Positions 8,895 to 17,852 of a stretch of 64,000 nt of DNA are shown piece after piece. The DNA comes from ZC4RG30 sp964417875 (GTDB taxonomy: Bacteria; Pseudomonadota; Gammaproteobacteria; Steroidobacterales; Steroidobacteraceae), in assembly GCA_964417875.1 (NCBI GenBank), contig CAYQJU010000007.1, positions 1 through 64,000 on the forward strand, in the 5' to 3' direction. A program made the position numbers and the translations under genes. The notes beneath the pieces were generated by a model. It did no database searches. It was not told the origin of the DNA and was given only the letters and a program-made list of their open reading frames with translations. Within the stretch, counting starts at the first letter, position 1. Every line of letters begins with the position of its first letter.

Positions 8895-10682
8895 TCAGCC
8901 CATCAGTCGACGCAGGCGCTGCGTGGGCGTGGAGGTTTCCTCACTGGCGGCCAGCCGCATCAGCTCCAGCGCTTCGGCCGGGCCCAGCGGCCGCGACAGC
9001 AGATAGCCCTGTCCCAGGTCGCAGCTCTTCTCCTGCAGCAGCAGCAGCTGCTCGGCTTCCTCGATGCCCTCGGCCACCACTTCGATCTGCAGCGTCTTGG
9101 CCATCGAGATCATCGCCGAGGCGATGGCATTGTCGGCGCTGCTGGTATGCGCGCGGCGCACGAAGGCGCGGTCGATCTTCAGGCGGTTCACCGGGAAGCG
9201 GCTCAGGCGCGCGAAGCTCGACTGCCCGGTGCCGAAGTCGTCGATGGCGATCTCCACGCCCAACTCCTGCAGCTCGGTGATCGAGCGCAACGCGCGCGCA
9301 TCGTCCTGCACGATGACGGTTTCAGTGATTTCCAGCTCGAGCAGGTGCGCCGGAAGGCCGGCTTCCTTCAGGGCACGTGCCACGGTGGCCGGGAAGTCCG
9401 GCTGGATCAGCTGCAGGCCCGACACGTTCACCGCCACGCGCACCGGCGGCAGGTTCTCCAGCTGCCAGCTGCGCGCCTGCGCACAGGCGGTGCGCAGCAC
9501 CCACAGGCCGATCGACAGGATCAGGCCGGTCTGCTCGGCAATCGGCACGAACTCGGCCGGCGACACCGCGCCGAGCGACGGATGCCGCCAGCGCAGCAGC
9601 GCTTCCAGGCCCGAAATGCGGCCGCTTCCGAGGCTGTACTGCGGCTGGTATTCCAGTGCCAGCTCATTGCGCTGGATGGCACCGCGCAGCTCGCCCTCGA
9701 TGGTCAGGCGCATCAGCGCGTCTGCGCTCATGTCGGCAGCGAACAGTGCCGCGGTGCCCGGCGCGCGGCGCTTCGCGAAATACATGGCAAGGTCGGCATT
9801 GCGCACCAGCGTGCCGGCGTGGCCGCTGTCGCCGGGGCACAGCGCGATGCCGATGCTCGGCGTCACCAGCACGTCGTGGCAGGCCAGGCGCATCGGCTGC
9901 GAGACCGCCGCGATCAACCGGTTCGCGACTGCCATCGCATCGTCGGCCTCGCGGATGTCGGGCAGCAGCACCATGAACTCGTCGCCGCCCACGCGGCACA
10001 TGCCATCGTGGCTGCTGCCTGCAGATTTGGCGCCACTGCGCATTCCGGCGCGCAGTTCCGAGCGCAGGCGCGCGGTCACCACGCACAGCAGCTCGTCGCC
10101 GACGCCATGGCCCAGGGTGTCGTTGATGCGCTTGAAGTTGTCCAGGTCGATGCAAAGCAGCGCGAAGGGGCGCGCATGGCGGCGCTGCTGTTCCAGCGCA
10201 TCGGCGAGAATGGTCTGGAAGTACTCGCGGTTCGGCACGCCAGTGAGGCTGTCGAAATAGGCCAGGCGGCGGATGTCCTCGCGGGCCGCCTGCAGGTCGA
10301 GGTTGATCTGGTAGCCGCGCAGCATGTAGCGCACGCGATGTGCGATCAGCGCCCAGGAGATCGGCTTGGAGATGAAGTCGGTGGCACCGGCGCGATATGC
10401 GGCATCGACGGATTCGACCTCGTCCATGCCGGTGACCATCACGATGGGCAGCAGTTCGCCGGCCTGCTGTCGCAGCGCCGCGCACACCTCCAGGCCATTG
10501 CGGCGGGGCATGTCGATGTCGAGCATCACCAGGTCGAACGCGCCGCGCGCGAACTTCTCCATGGCCTGCTCGCCGTCGGCGGCCACTGTGACGCTGAAGC
10601 CTGCGCCGCGCAGTGCCGCCTCCATCAGCATCAGCGCGCTGCGGTCGTCGTCCGCGACCAGTATCCGCTTCATCCCGTTCAT
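8895..10682 (-). CDS. Response regulator with GGDEF and EAL domains
   Basis: 595 residues. An N-terminal receiver domain has acidic residues D11-D13, phospho-acceptor D55 (VMLDIDMP) and a Lys in ISKP. A diguanylate cyclase domain follows with an intact GGDEF at 232-236. A phosphodiesterase domain follows with EALLRW at 360-365 and the DDFGTG loop. Both enzyme motifs are complete, so it could make or degrade cyclic di-GMP; no RxxD inhibitory site is seen just before GGDEF. It overlaps the upstream hybrid kinase by 4 bases (ATGA), so the kinase is the likely phospho-donor. It is the last gene of the barrel / PstS-like / kinase / regulator operon. Confidence 0.92.
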   Translation of the reverse strand: MNGMKRILVADDDRSALMLMEAALRGAGFSVTVAADGEQAMEKFARGAFDLVMLDIDMPRRNGLEVCAALRQQAGELLPIVMVTGMDEVESVDAAYRAGATDFISKPISWALIAHRVRYMLRGYQINLDLQAAREDIRRLAYFDSLTGVPNREYFQTILADALEQQRRHARPFALLCIDLDNFKRINDTLGHGVGDELLCVVTARLRSELRAGMRSGAKSAGSSHDGMCRVGGDEFMVLLPDIREADDAMAVANRLIAAVSQPMRLACHDVLVTPSIGIALCPGDSGHAGTLVRNADLAMYFAKRRAPGTAALFAADMSADALMRLTIEGELRGAIQRNELALEYQPQYSLGSGRISGLEALLRWRHPSLGAVSPAEFVPIAEQTGLILSIGLWVLRTACAQARSWQLENLPPVRVAVNVSGLQLIQPDFPATVARALKEAGLPAHLLELEITETVIVQDDARALRSITELQELGVEIAIDDFGTGQSSFARLSRFPVNRLKIDRAFVRRAHTSSADNAIASAMISMAKTLQIEVVAEGIEEAEQLLLLQEKSCDLGQGYLLSRPLGPAEALELMRLAASEETSTPTQRLRRLMG

Positions 10683-13408
10683 GCCGCCTCCTCAAGAATC
10701 TGTTGCGCGCGCCGGACGACGCCCGCATGGGCCGCGCGCAGTTCCTGCAGCAGCGCGCCGGCTTCGGTCATCTGCTGGTTGCGACCCAGCGCCTCCAGGC
10801 GCCGGTACAGCGCCGAGAGTTGTTCGGCGCCGAGGTTCGCCGCACTGGATTTCATGGCATGCGCGCAGCGGGCCAGCTGCACCGCATCATGCGATGCCAG
10901 CGCTGCCGCGATGCGCGCCACGTCTTCATCCGCGCCTTCGAGGAAGGCGCGCAGCACATCACTGACCAGGTCGGTGCCGGCGCGCGCTCCGATGTCAGCC
11001 AATGTCGCGATCTGGCGCATGTTGATGGTGTCGCTGCTGGCCGCGCACTGCGCTGCGGGCGCATCGGCGCAGGCCTGTGCATTCTTCAGCCAGCGGCCGA
11101 GCGTGGCGGCAAGCAGGCCCAGCGTCATCGGCTTGGGAAGGAAGCCGTCCATGCCGGCGGCGAGACAGCGTGCCTCATCGCCCTGCATTGCATTGGCCGT
11201 CAGTGCCAGGATGGGAATCGCGCTGCGCTCGCCGGGCAGCGCGCGGATGGCCGCCGTGGCCGCATAACCATCCATCACCGGCATCTGGCAGTCCATCAGC
11301 ACCAGATCGAAGTGCCGCTCGAGCACCTGCTCCACGGCCTCCTGGCCGTTGTGCGCCACGGTGGCTTCCACCCCCAGTGCGCCCAGCATCGCGGTGGCCA
11401 CTTTCTGGTTGGTGGCATTGTCCTCGACCACCAGCACCTGGCCGGCAAGGCGCGGTGGCGGCGCATCGGTGCTGGGCAGGGCAGCTGCCAGCACAGGCAA
11501 CCGCGAGTCGATGCCCAGCAGGCTGCACAGGCGTGCCAGCAGTTCCTCGCGGCGGACCGGCTTGTTGATCGAATCGCTGACGCCGGCCAGCCCGAGCCGG
11601 TCGGCATCGATCTGCGCGGTCTGCGAGGTGAGCAGCATCATCGGCAGCGCCGCCGTCGCCGGCCCGTCGCGCAGCCGTTCGGCAAGCTGCAAGCCGTTCA
11701 TGTCGGGCATGTGCAGGTCGAGCACGGCCAGCTGGAAGGGTAGTGGGCCCTGCGTGGAAAGCTGCTGCACCAGGTCCAGGGCCTGCCTGCCGCTGCCGGC
11801 TGCCCGCACGGTCATGCCATAGGCTTCCAGCAGTTCGCACAGCATGCGGCGGCTGGCGTCGTTGTCGTCGACCACCAGCACGCCACGGTCGCGCAGCGGT
11901 GCAGCATCGACCAGGCGGCGGTGCGGAATGTCCGGGAGTGGCAGCAGCAGCGCGATATCGAAGCGCGAGCCCATGCCGGGGGTGCTCTGCACGCTGATGG
12001 TGCCACCCATCAGTGTCAGCAGCCGGCGGCAGATCGCAAGGCCCAGGCCCGTGCCGCCATAGCGGCGCGTCGTGGAACCATCGGCCTGCGAGAAGGATTC
12101 GAAGATGCCTTCCTGGGCGTCCTCGGTAATGCCGATGCCGGTGTCCTGCACGGCGATGTCCACTGCGATGCGTCCGGTGGGATCGGCGCGGCGCGACACA
12201 TGCACCAGCACCTGGCCGTGGTTGGTGAACTTCACGGCATTGCCGACCAGATTTGCCAGCACCTGGCGCAGCCGCAGCGGATCGCCGCGCACATTGGTCA
12301 GGTCCGGATCGTGCTGCGCGAAATGCGCGACGATCTCCACATCCTTGCTCTCGGCGGCATGCGAGAACATGGTCAGCACTTCATGGATCAGCGCCGGCAG
12401 GTCGAGGTCGACCATCTCCAGCTCCAGCTGGCCGGACTCGATCTTCGAATAGTCGAGGATGTCGTTGATCACGCTGAGCAGGTGATGGCCGGAGCCACGT
12501 ACGGCGTGCGCCCATTCCTGCTGCCGTGCATCCAGCGGGCTGTGCAGCAGCAGCTCGTTCATGCCGAGAACGCCATTGAGTGGCGTGCGGATCTCATGGC
12601 TCATCGTGGCCAGGAACAGGCTCTTGGCGCGGCTGGATTCCTCCGCCTGCTCCTTGGCGATGCGAAGTTCGCAGGTGCGTCGCTCGACCACCTGCTCGAT
12701 GTCGGCGCGCGCGTGGCGCTCGCTCTCCAGCGCGCGCGTGGTGGCATCGAGCAGCGAGTTGGTGCCGCGCACGAGGACGCCGATCTCGTCATCGCGCGGC
12801 CGGCCGCCCAGTGCCAGCCGCTGTTCGGTGCCCGGCTGCATGGCATCCAGCTGCCGCGCAAGCTCGACCACGGGACGCGACACCAGCCGCGCGCCGACCA
12901 GGTAGATCAGCAGCGCGATCAGCACTCCCTGGCCGACCATCAGGCCGGCCAGCGTCAGCGCTTCGCGCGACGCGATCGCACGGATCTGCGATGCATCGCC
13001 CCAGATCACCAGGCGGCCGACGGTGTCGGTCTCATTGAACGGCGAGGTCAGCAGCGCCTCGACCCTCAGCGATTCCTGTCGCCGGCCGGACTGAGGCTGC
13101 CGTGCGGTGAGCACCTCCCCGTCGGGCGAGAGGATCTCGATGCCCGCCACCAGTTCGTTCTGAGCCAGTCCGTCGGCGACCTCGCCCAGCAGCACGTCAT
13201 CCTGCGCGAAGGCGCCGATTGCCACGGTGTTCTCGACGGCGCGCGACAGGCCGGCCAGTGTGTCGAGGCTGGCAACCACTGCGCGCCGGTCGGCCAGGTG
13301 CTGCACCAGTGCGCTGGCGGCGATGCAGAAGCACGCGACCGCGACGGCGACGACCATCGCGAAGCGCGATTGCAGGCTGCCCGGGCGCGGAACGTCTGCC
13401 TGGCTCAC
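10679..13408 (-). CDS. Hybrid sensor histidine kinase (HAMP, HisKA, two receivers, HPt)
   Basis: 909 residues. Two membrane segments (about 16-37 and 150-172) flank a periplasmic sensor resembling CHASE8. HAMP, a coiled coil, HisKA with H271 (MSHEIRTPL) and the ATPase domain (DTGIGI, GGTGLGL) follow. Two receiver domains (VLDLHMPDMNG and LMDCQMPVMDG) and a C-terminal HPt domain (CAHAMKSSAANLG) complete it. This is a full phosphorelay in one inner-membrane protein. It is coupled by 4-base overlaps to the PstS-like gene before it and the REC-GGDEF-EAL gene after it. The HPt domain probably passes phosphate to the latter. The periplasmic ligand or protein partner may be the PstS-like protein. 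Confidence 0.93.
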   Translation of the reverse strand: MSQADVPRPGSLQSRFAMVVAVAVACFCIAASALVQHLADRRAVVASLDTLAGLSRAVENTVAIGAFAQDDVLLGEVADGLAQNELVAGIEILSPDGEVLTARQPQSGRRQESLRVEALLTSPFNETDTVGRLVIWGDASQIRAIASREALTLAGLMVGQGVLIALLIYLVGARLVSRPVVELARQLDAMQPGTEQRLALGGRPRDDEIGVLVRGTNSLLDATTRALESERHARADIEQVVERRTCELRIAKEQAEESSRAKSLFLATMSHEIRTPLNGVLGMNELLLHSPLDARQQEWAHAVRGSGHHLLSVINDILDYSKIESGQLELEMVDLDLPALIHEVLTMFSHAAESKDVEIVAHFAQHDPDLTNVRGDPLRLRQVLANLVGNAVKFTNHGQVLVHVSRRADPTGRIAVDIAVQDTGIGITEDAQEGIFESFSQADGSTTRRYGGTGLGLAICRRLLTLMGGTISVQSTPGMGSRFDIALLLPLPDIPHRRLVDAAPLRDRGVLVVDDNDASRRMLCELLEAYGMTVRAAGSGRQALDLVQQLSTQGPLPFQLAVLDLHMPDMNGLQLAERLRDGPATAALPMMLLTSQTAQIDADRLGLAGVSDSINKPVRREELLARLCSLLGIDSRLPVLAAALPSTDAPPPRLAGQVLVVEDNATNQKVATAMLGALGVEATVAHNGQEAVEQVLERHFDLVLMDCQMPVMDGYAATAAIRALPGERSAIPILALTANAMQGDEARCLAAGMDGFLPKPMTLGLLAATLGRWLKNAQACADAPAAQCAASSDTINMRQIATLADIGARAGTDLVSDVLRAFLEGADEDVARIAAALASHDAVQLARCAHAMKSSAANLGAEQLSALYRRLEALGRNQQMTEAGALLQELRAAHAGVVRRAQQILEEAA

Positions 13409-13839
13409 GGCGCGCCCTCGAGCACCAGCACCACCCGCAGTCCCTTCTGTCGTGGCGCCTCCGTGAGCCAGCCGATGGCGCGCGGATCACTGCTGATGCG
13501 ATCGAGCATCGCGACGGTGTTGTCCAGCTGCTGCGGTGGCAGGTTGCGTCCGGAGAACATCAGCCGCGCCCAGTAGCTGGTGACCTGCGACAGGCTCATG
13601 CCGCTCAGGGCGCGATAGAAACCCTCGCGCGGCGTGGTGCCTGCCATGTCATAGACCACCGCCGCGCCGCCGCCGGGGAAGTGGCGGCTGCGTCCCATGA
13701 AAAGATGCAGCGCGTCCTTCGGCGAGATTTCCTGCACTGGATTCCTGTCGTTGACCACGATGAAGTAGTCCGCAGCGCGCGCGGCGGGCACGAAAGCGGT
13801 CGCAAGAACGGCCAGCAGCATGAAAACGGCGATGCGCAT
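13405..13839 (-). CDS. PstS-like periplasmic protein
   Basis: 144 residues from the ATG at 13839. A signal peptide ends near ARAAD (about residue 22). The rest resembles the short phosphate-ABC-transporter substrate-binding-like proteins (FIVVNDRNPVQEISPKDALHLFMGR, then YRALSGMSLSQVTSYWARLMFSGR, then IGWL near the end). It is about half the size of a true PstS and has no transporter genes nearby, so it is more likely a sensory accessory protein than a transport component. It starts 8 bases after the outer-membrane barrel gene and overlaps the hybrid kinase by 4 bases, so it probably feeds ligand information to that kinase. A longer frame upstream overlaps the barrel gene and is less likely. 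Confidence 0.78.
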   Translation of the reverse strand: MRIAVFMLLAVLATAFVPAARAADYFIVVNDRNPVQEISPKDALHLFMGRSRHFPGGGAAVVYDMAGTTPREGFYRALSGMSLSQVTSYWARLMFSGRNLPPQQLDNTVAMLDRISSDPRAIGWLTEAPRQKGLRVVLVLEGAP

Positions 13840-13847
13840 GGCCGTCT

Positions 13848-15158
13848 TCAGAAGACAAAGTCCGCAGCGATCGCGACGACATTGCTGCGGGCCGGTTGCG
13901 CGCTGCCATTGCGCCACAGACCATGGCCGGCACGACGCGTGCGCACATGGTCCAGTTGCCCTTTCAGCGCCAGGCGCGGCGTGACATCCCAGCGCAGTCC
14001 GGCAGAGGTGGTGTGCTGGTGGCCGGCACCATGGTTGAACGCCTGCGTGGCCCCGTCGGCAATCGCCTGGGCCTGCTGCGCCAGCATCGGGTCGATGGGC
14101 GTCAGCGGCGTGGTCCAGTCCGGTGCCTGGCGCGGGTCGGCATCGCGCAGCGCCGCGCTCTGCACGATGAAGGCGGTCACCGGACCGAAACGGTGCCCGA
14201 CACTCAGGTAGCCGGTGGTGAAGCTGGAATTTTCCGCTTCCACCTTGGCGCGGTTCAGCTCGGCGGTGAACAGCCAGTTGTTGCGGTCATAGGCAACGCC
14301 GGCGGCCAGGTAGTTGGTGCGTGTGCCGGCGGTCATCAGCGAGGCTTCCATGTTCGCGGCCGCTTCGGCCACTTCCGCCACGGGCAGTGCCTGCATCTGC
14401 TGCAGGCCCTGCAGCAGCGGCCGCATCGCGGGGATGGCATCGCGGCTCCTGGCATGCACTGCGCTGAGCCGCAGCAGCAGCCCATAGGAATCTCGCGTCA
14501 GCGTCAGGCCATACAGAGGCGCCAGCTCCAGCCGGCCATCGCCAGCACCGGCCGCGGTACGTCCGGCGTACAACTTGGCCTGCCACTGCGCATCGCCCTG
14601 CAGCCAGCTGCGTGCGATGTCGCCGCCATCCAGCGACGTCGGCATGCGCGAGTAGTACTCCACCGGCGGACGGATGAAGGGATAGGTGAAGCCGACATCG
14701 CGATGATCGGAGTAGAGGTAGGCGTCGAGGTTCACGCGCCCCAGCCGCGTGGTCCAGTCGCGCGCCGGGCGCCACGCAGCGAATGCCATTTCAATGTAAT
14801 CCGATGCCCTGGCTTCAGGGTCCATGCGCGAGACGGCGGCCTGGCCGACGAATTCCAGGCCCGGTGTCGCCTTGTAATTGAGCTGCATGCCGATCACCGA
14901 ATCCAGGTCCGCGCGCCAGCGTGTGGCGTTATCGCGCTGGTCCATCGAACGCACGAACGACCATTCATCCGGCTTGTCCAGCCACGCGGCACCGACAGTG
15001 CCAAAGCCGTGCAGCGAGACTTCCCCCGCGATTCCCGTGCCGCACGCCAGTGCCCCGGCCAGCATGCCCAGCAGCATGCCGCGCAAGCGCATGCGGCGCG
15101 GATTGCCGGCGGCGGCAGGGTGAAAGGCGTCGGTCTTGCGCATGATGGAAAACATCAC
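13848..15158 (-). CDS. Outer-membrane beta-barrel (porin-like) protein
   Basis: 436 residues. A signal peptide (about 24-45, ending GTGIAG) is followed by alternating amphipathic strands rich in Tyr/Trp/Arg (VSLHGFGTVGAAWL, LEFVGQAAVSRMD, WTTRLGRVNLDAYLYSD) and a C-terminal aromatic residue (ADFVF), the usual barrel-assembly signal. The length fits a 16-18-strand porin-like barrel. It is the first gene of the operon with the PstS-like protein and two signalling proteins. The start is uncertain: GTG at 15158, ATG at 15155 and ATG at 15143 are all in frame. Substrate unknown. Confidence 0.78.
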   Translation of the reverse strand: MMFSIMRKTDAFHPAAAGNPRRMRLRGMLLGMLAGALACGTGIAGEVSLHGFGTVGAAWLDKPDEWSFVRSMDQRDNATRWRADLDSVIGMQLNYKATPGLEFVGQAAVSRMDPEARASDYIEMAFAAWRPARDWTTRLGRVNLDAYLYSDHRDVGFTYPFIRPPVEYYSRMPTSLDGGDIARSWLQGDAQWQAKLYAGRTAAGAGDGRLELAPLYGLTLTRDSYGLLLRLSAVHARSRDAIPAMRPLLQGLQQMQALPVAEVAEAAANMEASLMTAGTRTNYLAAGVAYDRNNWLFTAELNRAKVEAENSSFTTGYLSVGHRFGPVTAFIVQSAALRDADPRQAPDWTTPLTPIDPMLAQQAQAIADGATQAFNHGAGHQHTTSAGLRWDVTPRLALKGQLDHVRTRRAGHGLWRNGSAQPARSNVVAIAADFVF

Positions 15159-15397
15159 CTTTGGGGGACTTGCCCATTAACGGCATCGCCCCGCGGGCTC
15201 TCAAGCGCCCCCACGGGCGGCTGTGCCGGCCTTCACGCTCGCCGCATGCGAATCAGGGTTTCCCGCAGCGATGGTGCAATGCACTCCGCCAGGGTGCACT
15301 GCGGGGAGAGTCTTACAGGCGTGCTGGGGCCTTCCCGATACGGTGCCGGCCCAGCCCTGCCCACCATCGGGGGCAAGCATCAACAAGGAGAACTGCG
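15159..15397. promoter_or_regulatory. Divergent promoter region
   Basis: A 239-base gap between the minus-strand barrel operon and the plus-strand DUF883 gene. It holds a near-perfect palindrome GTGCAATGCAC at 15274-15284 and a TGCGGGG-AGAG-TCTTACA element at 15300-15317 that resembles the recurring TGTAGGN-N4-TCCTACA site and ends 80 bases before the DUF883 start. I cannot assign standard -35/-10 boxes with confidence. Confidence 0.4.
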
Positions 15398-15661
15398 ATG
15401 AGCTTCACCACCGAGATTTCCCGCGGCACCCGCCGCGCCATGGATGCCGGCAGCGCCGACTTCAACCGTTTCCGCGGCCGCCTCGAAAAAGGCATGCGCC
15501 ATGCACGCAAGGGCGCCACGCGGCGCATTGCCACCACCGACCGCTATGTACACGAGCATCCGTGGATGGCGATGGCCGTGGTTGCGGGCGCTGCGGCGGT
15601 GGCCGGCGTCGTGGCCAGCCGGATGCTGAGCCGTCGGGATTCGTTTCCGATGGAGCACTGA
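15398..15661 (+). CDS. DUF883 (ElaB/YqjD-like) small membrane-anchored protein
   Basis: 87 residues starting at the ATG preceded by AAGGAG (15385-15390). A basic helical N-terminal part is followed by the family signature DRYVHEHPW and a C-terminal transmembrane segment (MAMAVVAGAAAVAGVVASRML). ElaB/YqjD-type proteins are inner-membrane, ribosome-associated stationary-phase proteins in Escherichia coli. A second DUF883 gene is at 52515-52868. This copy stands alone between the barrel operon and opgH. Confidence 0.85.
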   Translation: MSFTTEISRGTRRAMDAGSADFNRFRGRLEKGMRHARKGATRRIATTDRYVHEHPWMAMAVVAGAAAVAGVVASRMLSRRDSFPMEH

Positions 15662-15716
15662 AGCGCGGGCGAACGGTGAGCGCCGCGGCGTGATGCATGC
15701 GGCGCGCCGCCATCGG

Positions 15717-17852
15717 TCAGTGCTCGCGCTGCGACAGTTGCGCCAGCCGCTGCAGCATCCCGGGCTCGGCCGCCACGCGGATGCGTTCCAATGGCGTGAG
15801 CCAGTCCAGAGCCTCGCGCAGCTTCGTGGCATCTTCCAGCTTCTGCCTCGCGGTGAGTTGCAATGCATCCGGCGCGCCGCGCGGCATCGCCGGTGGTGGC
15901 GCATTCAATTGCAGATGGGTGGCCAGCAGCGCCGGATCCTGTGCGAGGGCCCGCAGGCCGTCATCGGGGAGCGGCGCTGCCGATGCGACCAGTGCATCGC
16001 GCCGGCGCACGATGGCCGGCGGGGATTCCTCCTCCGGCGTGCACAGCAGTCCCATGCGCGCCAGTGCCCGTCCCAGGCCGGTGCTGCCGCTCAGGCGCGA
16101 CAGCGGCACGGCCAGCAGCATGCCGGCCAGCACCGGCACCAGCCATGGCAGCAGCGGCGGCGCCAGCCACGCGAACAGGACAGCCAGCAGTATGCCGGAC
16201 AGCGTGTGCCCCCAGTGGATGCGCCATGCCTCGACCCAGCTGCCATGCCCCTCGCCGCGGCGCTGTGAGGACCAGCCCGAATCCCTGCCCAGCAGCACCT
16301 CGGCCACCGAGCGGCTCTGCATCAGCATCAGCACCGGCGCATACAGCGCCGAGAGCAGCAGTTCCAGCAGCGTGCTTCCAACCAGTTCGATCGTGCCCAG
16401 ACGACGATGCATGCGCAGCGAAGCGAAGGCGCGCAGGAAGCCCAGCAGCTTCGGCACCAGCAGGATCGCCAGGCAGAACAGGAACAGGTCGAGCATGCGC
16501 GGCGCGTCGAAGCGCGGCCAGTTCGGAAATAGCTGGAATTCCAGCGGAAAGTATTCAGGATTGTTCAGCCCGGCCTGCACCGATAGCGCGAATCCCAGCA
16601 TCAGCATCACCATCCATAATGGCGAGGCCAGGTAGCTCATGATGCCGAATGCGAAATGCACCCGGCTTGGCATCGAGAAGCCGGCGGCGCCGAGCACCTT
16701 CATGTGCTGCAGGTTGCCCTGTGCCCAGCGCCGGTCGCGCACCGCAAGGTCGATCAGTGTCGGCGGGCTTTCTTCATAGGAGCCCTGCAACCCCGGCAGC
16801 ATGCGCACCTTCCAGCCGCGGCGCCGGAGCAGCGCCGCCTCGACGAAGTCATGCGACAGGATGTGCCCGCCGAAGGGCTTGCGGCCGGGCAGTTCCGGCA
16901 GCCCGCAGCTGGCGGCGAAGGCCGCTACGCGGATGATGGCATTGTGGCCCCAGTAGTTGCCGTCATCTCCCGACCAGCCCGCCACGCCGCGCGCGATCGG
17001 CGGGCCATGAATGCGACCGGCAAACTGCTGCAGGCGTGCCAGCAGGCTGCTGCGTCCGACCAGCACCGGCACGGTCTGCAGCAGGCCCAGTTGCGGATCT
17101 GCGCGCATCGCGCGTTCCAGCGTCAGCAGCGTTCCGGCCGACAGCAGGCTGTCCGCGTCCAGCACCACCATGCACTCATAGCGCGCGCCCCAGCGCTCGA
17201 CGAATTCCTGCACGTTGCCGGCCTTGCGCGCGGCATTGTTCCAGCGTCGCCGATACCACACCGGCATGCGTCCCTGCAGCGCCTCGCGCAGCCGCGCGAT
17301 GGCCAGTGATTCGCGGATCCATGCATCCGCCTGCGTGGAATCAGACAGCACCACGATCTCGAAGCCCTCGGCATGGCCGGTGGCGGCAAGATCCTCGGCC
17401 ATGGCCTGCAGCGCCAGCGTGGTGCGCAGCGGATCCTCGTTGTAGATCGGCATCACCAGCGCGGTGCGCAGGCCGGGTGCGCCGGCTTCCGGCGGCGGCG
17501 CCAGCGGCACACGACGCTGCGGCAGCAGGCCGGCGATCGCCGAGGCCGCCGCCTGCGCGATCCACGCCAGCGTCAGCCCGAAGAACACGATCATCAGCAG
17601 CTGCAGTGTGGTCATGTCATCGTTGCGCACGATGCCGATCATCTCGGTCACGCCATAGGCGACGATGGCCAGCGTGCCGGACAGTGTGATCGCGCGCGCC
17701 AGCACGGCGCGGAAGTCGATCTGCTCCGCATGGCGTGCCGGCGGGCGCGTCCGCAGGTCCTGCGGCGGCATGGGCACCGGGGCAGGCGGCGGCATTGCGC
17801 CACGGTGCCCGGCGCCCGGCAGGATGGCGCGGACGGCTAGCTGGCCGTCCAT
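15717..17852 (-). CDS. opgH: Glucans biosynthesis glucosyltransferase H
   Basis: 711 residues from the ATG at 17852, which overlaps the end of opgG by 16 bases; 17795 is an alternative start. It is a multi-span membrane glycosyltransferase of family 2. Visible are the acidic motifs (LSDSTQADAW, VVLDADSLLS, LSHDFVEAALL), GHNAIIRV, and the RRW product-binding motif in RDRRWAQGN, followed by five or so further membrane segments. OpgH polymerises UDP-glucose into the backbone of osmoregulated periplasmic glucans and moves it across the inner membrane. It is shorter than the enterobacterial protein (about 850 residues), mainly at the N-terminus. It is paired with opgG upstream. Confidence 0.95.
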   Translation of the reverse strand: MDGQLAVRAILPGAGHRGAMPPPAPVPMPPQDLRTRPPARHAEQIDFRAVLARAITLSGTLAIVAYGVTEMIGIVRNDDMTTLQLLMIVFFGLTLAWIAQAAASAIAGLLPQRRVPLAPPPEAGAPGLRTALVMPIYNEDPLRTTLALQAMAEDLAATGHAEGFEIVVLSDSTQADAWIRESLAIARLREALQGRMPVWYRRRWNNAARKAGNVQEFVERWGARYECMVVLDADSLLSAGTLLTLERAMRADPQLGLLQTVPVLVGRSSLLARLQQFAGRIHGPPIARGVAGWSGDDGNYWGHNAIIRVAAFAASCGLPELPGRKPFGGHILSHDFVEAALLRRRGWKVRMLPGLQGSYEESPPTLIDLAVRDRRWAQGNLQHMKVLGAAGFSMPSRVHFAFGIMSYLASPLWMVMLMLGFALSVQAGLNNPEYFPLEFQLFPNWPRFDAPRMLDLFLFCLAILLVPKLLGFLRAFASLRMHRRLGTIELVGSTLLELLLSALYAPVLMLMQSRSVAEVLLGRDSGWSSQRRGEGHGSWVEAWRIHWGHTLSGILLAVLFAWLAPPLLPWLVPVLAGMLLAVPLSRLSGSTGLGRALARMGLLCTPEEESPPAIVRRRDALVASAAPLPDDGLRALAQDPALLATHLQLNAPPPAMPRGAPDALQLTARQKLEDATKLREALDWLTPLERIRVAAEPGMLQRLAQLSQREH

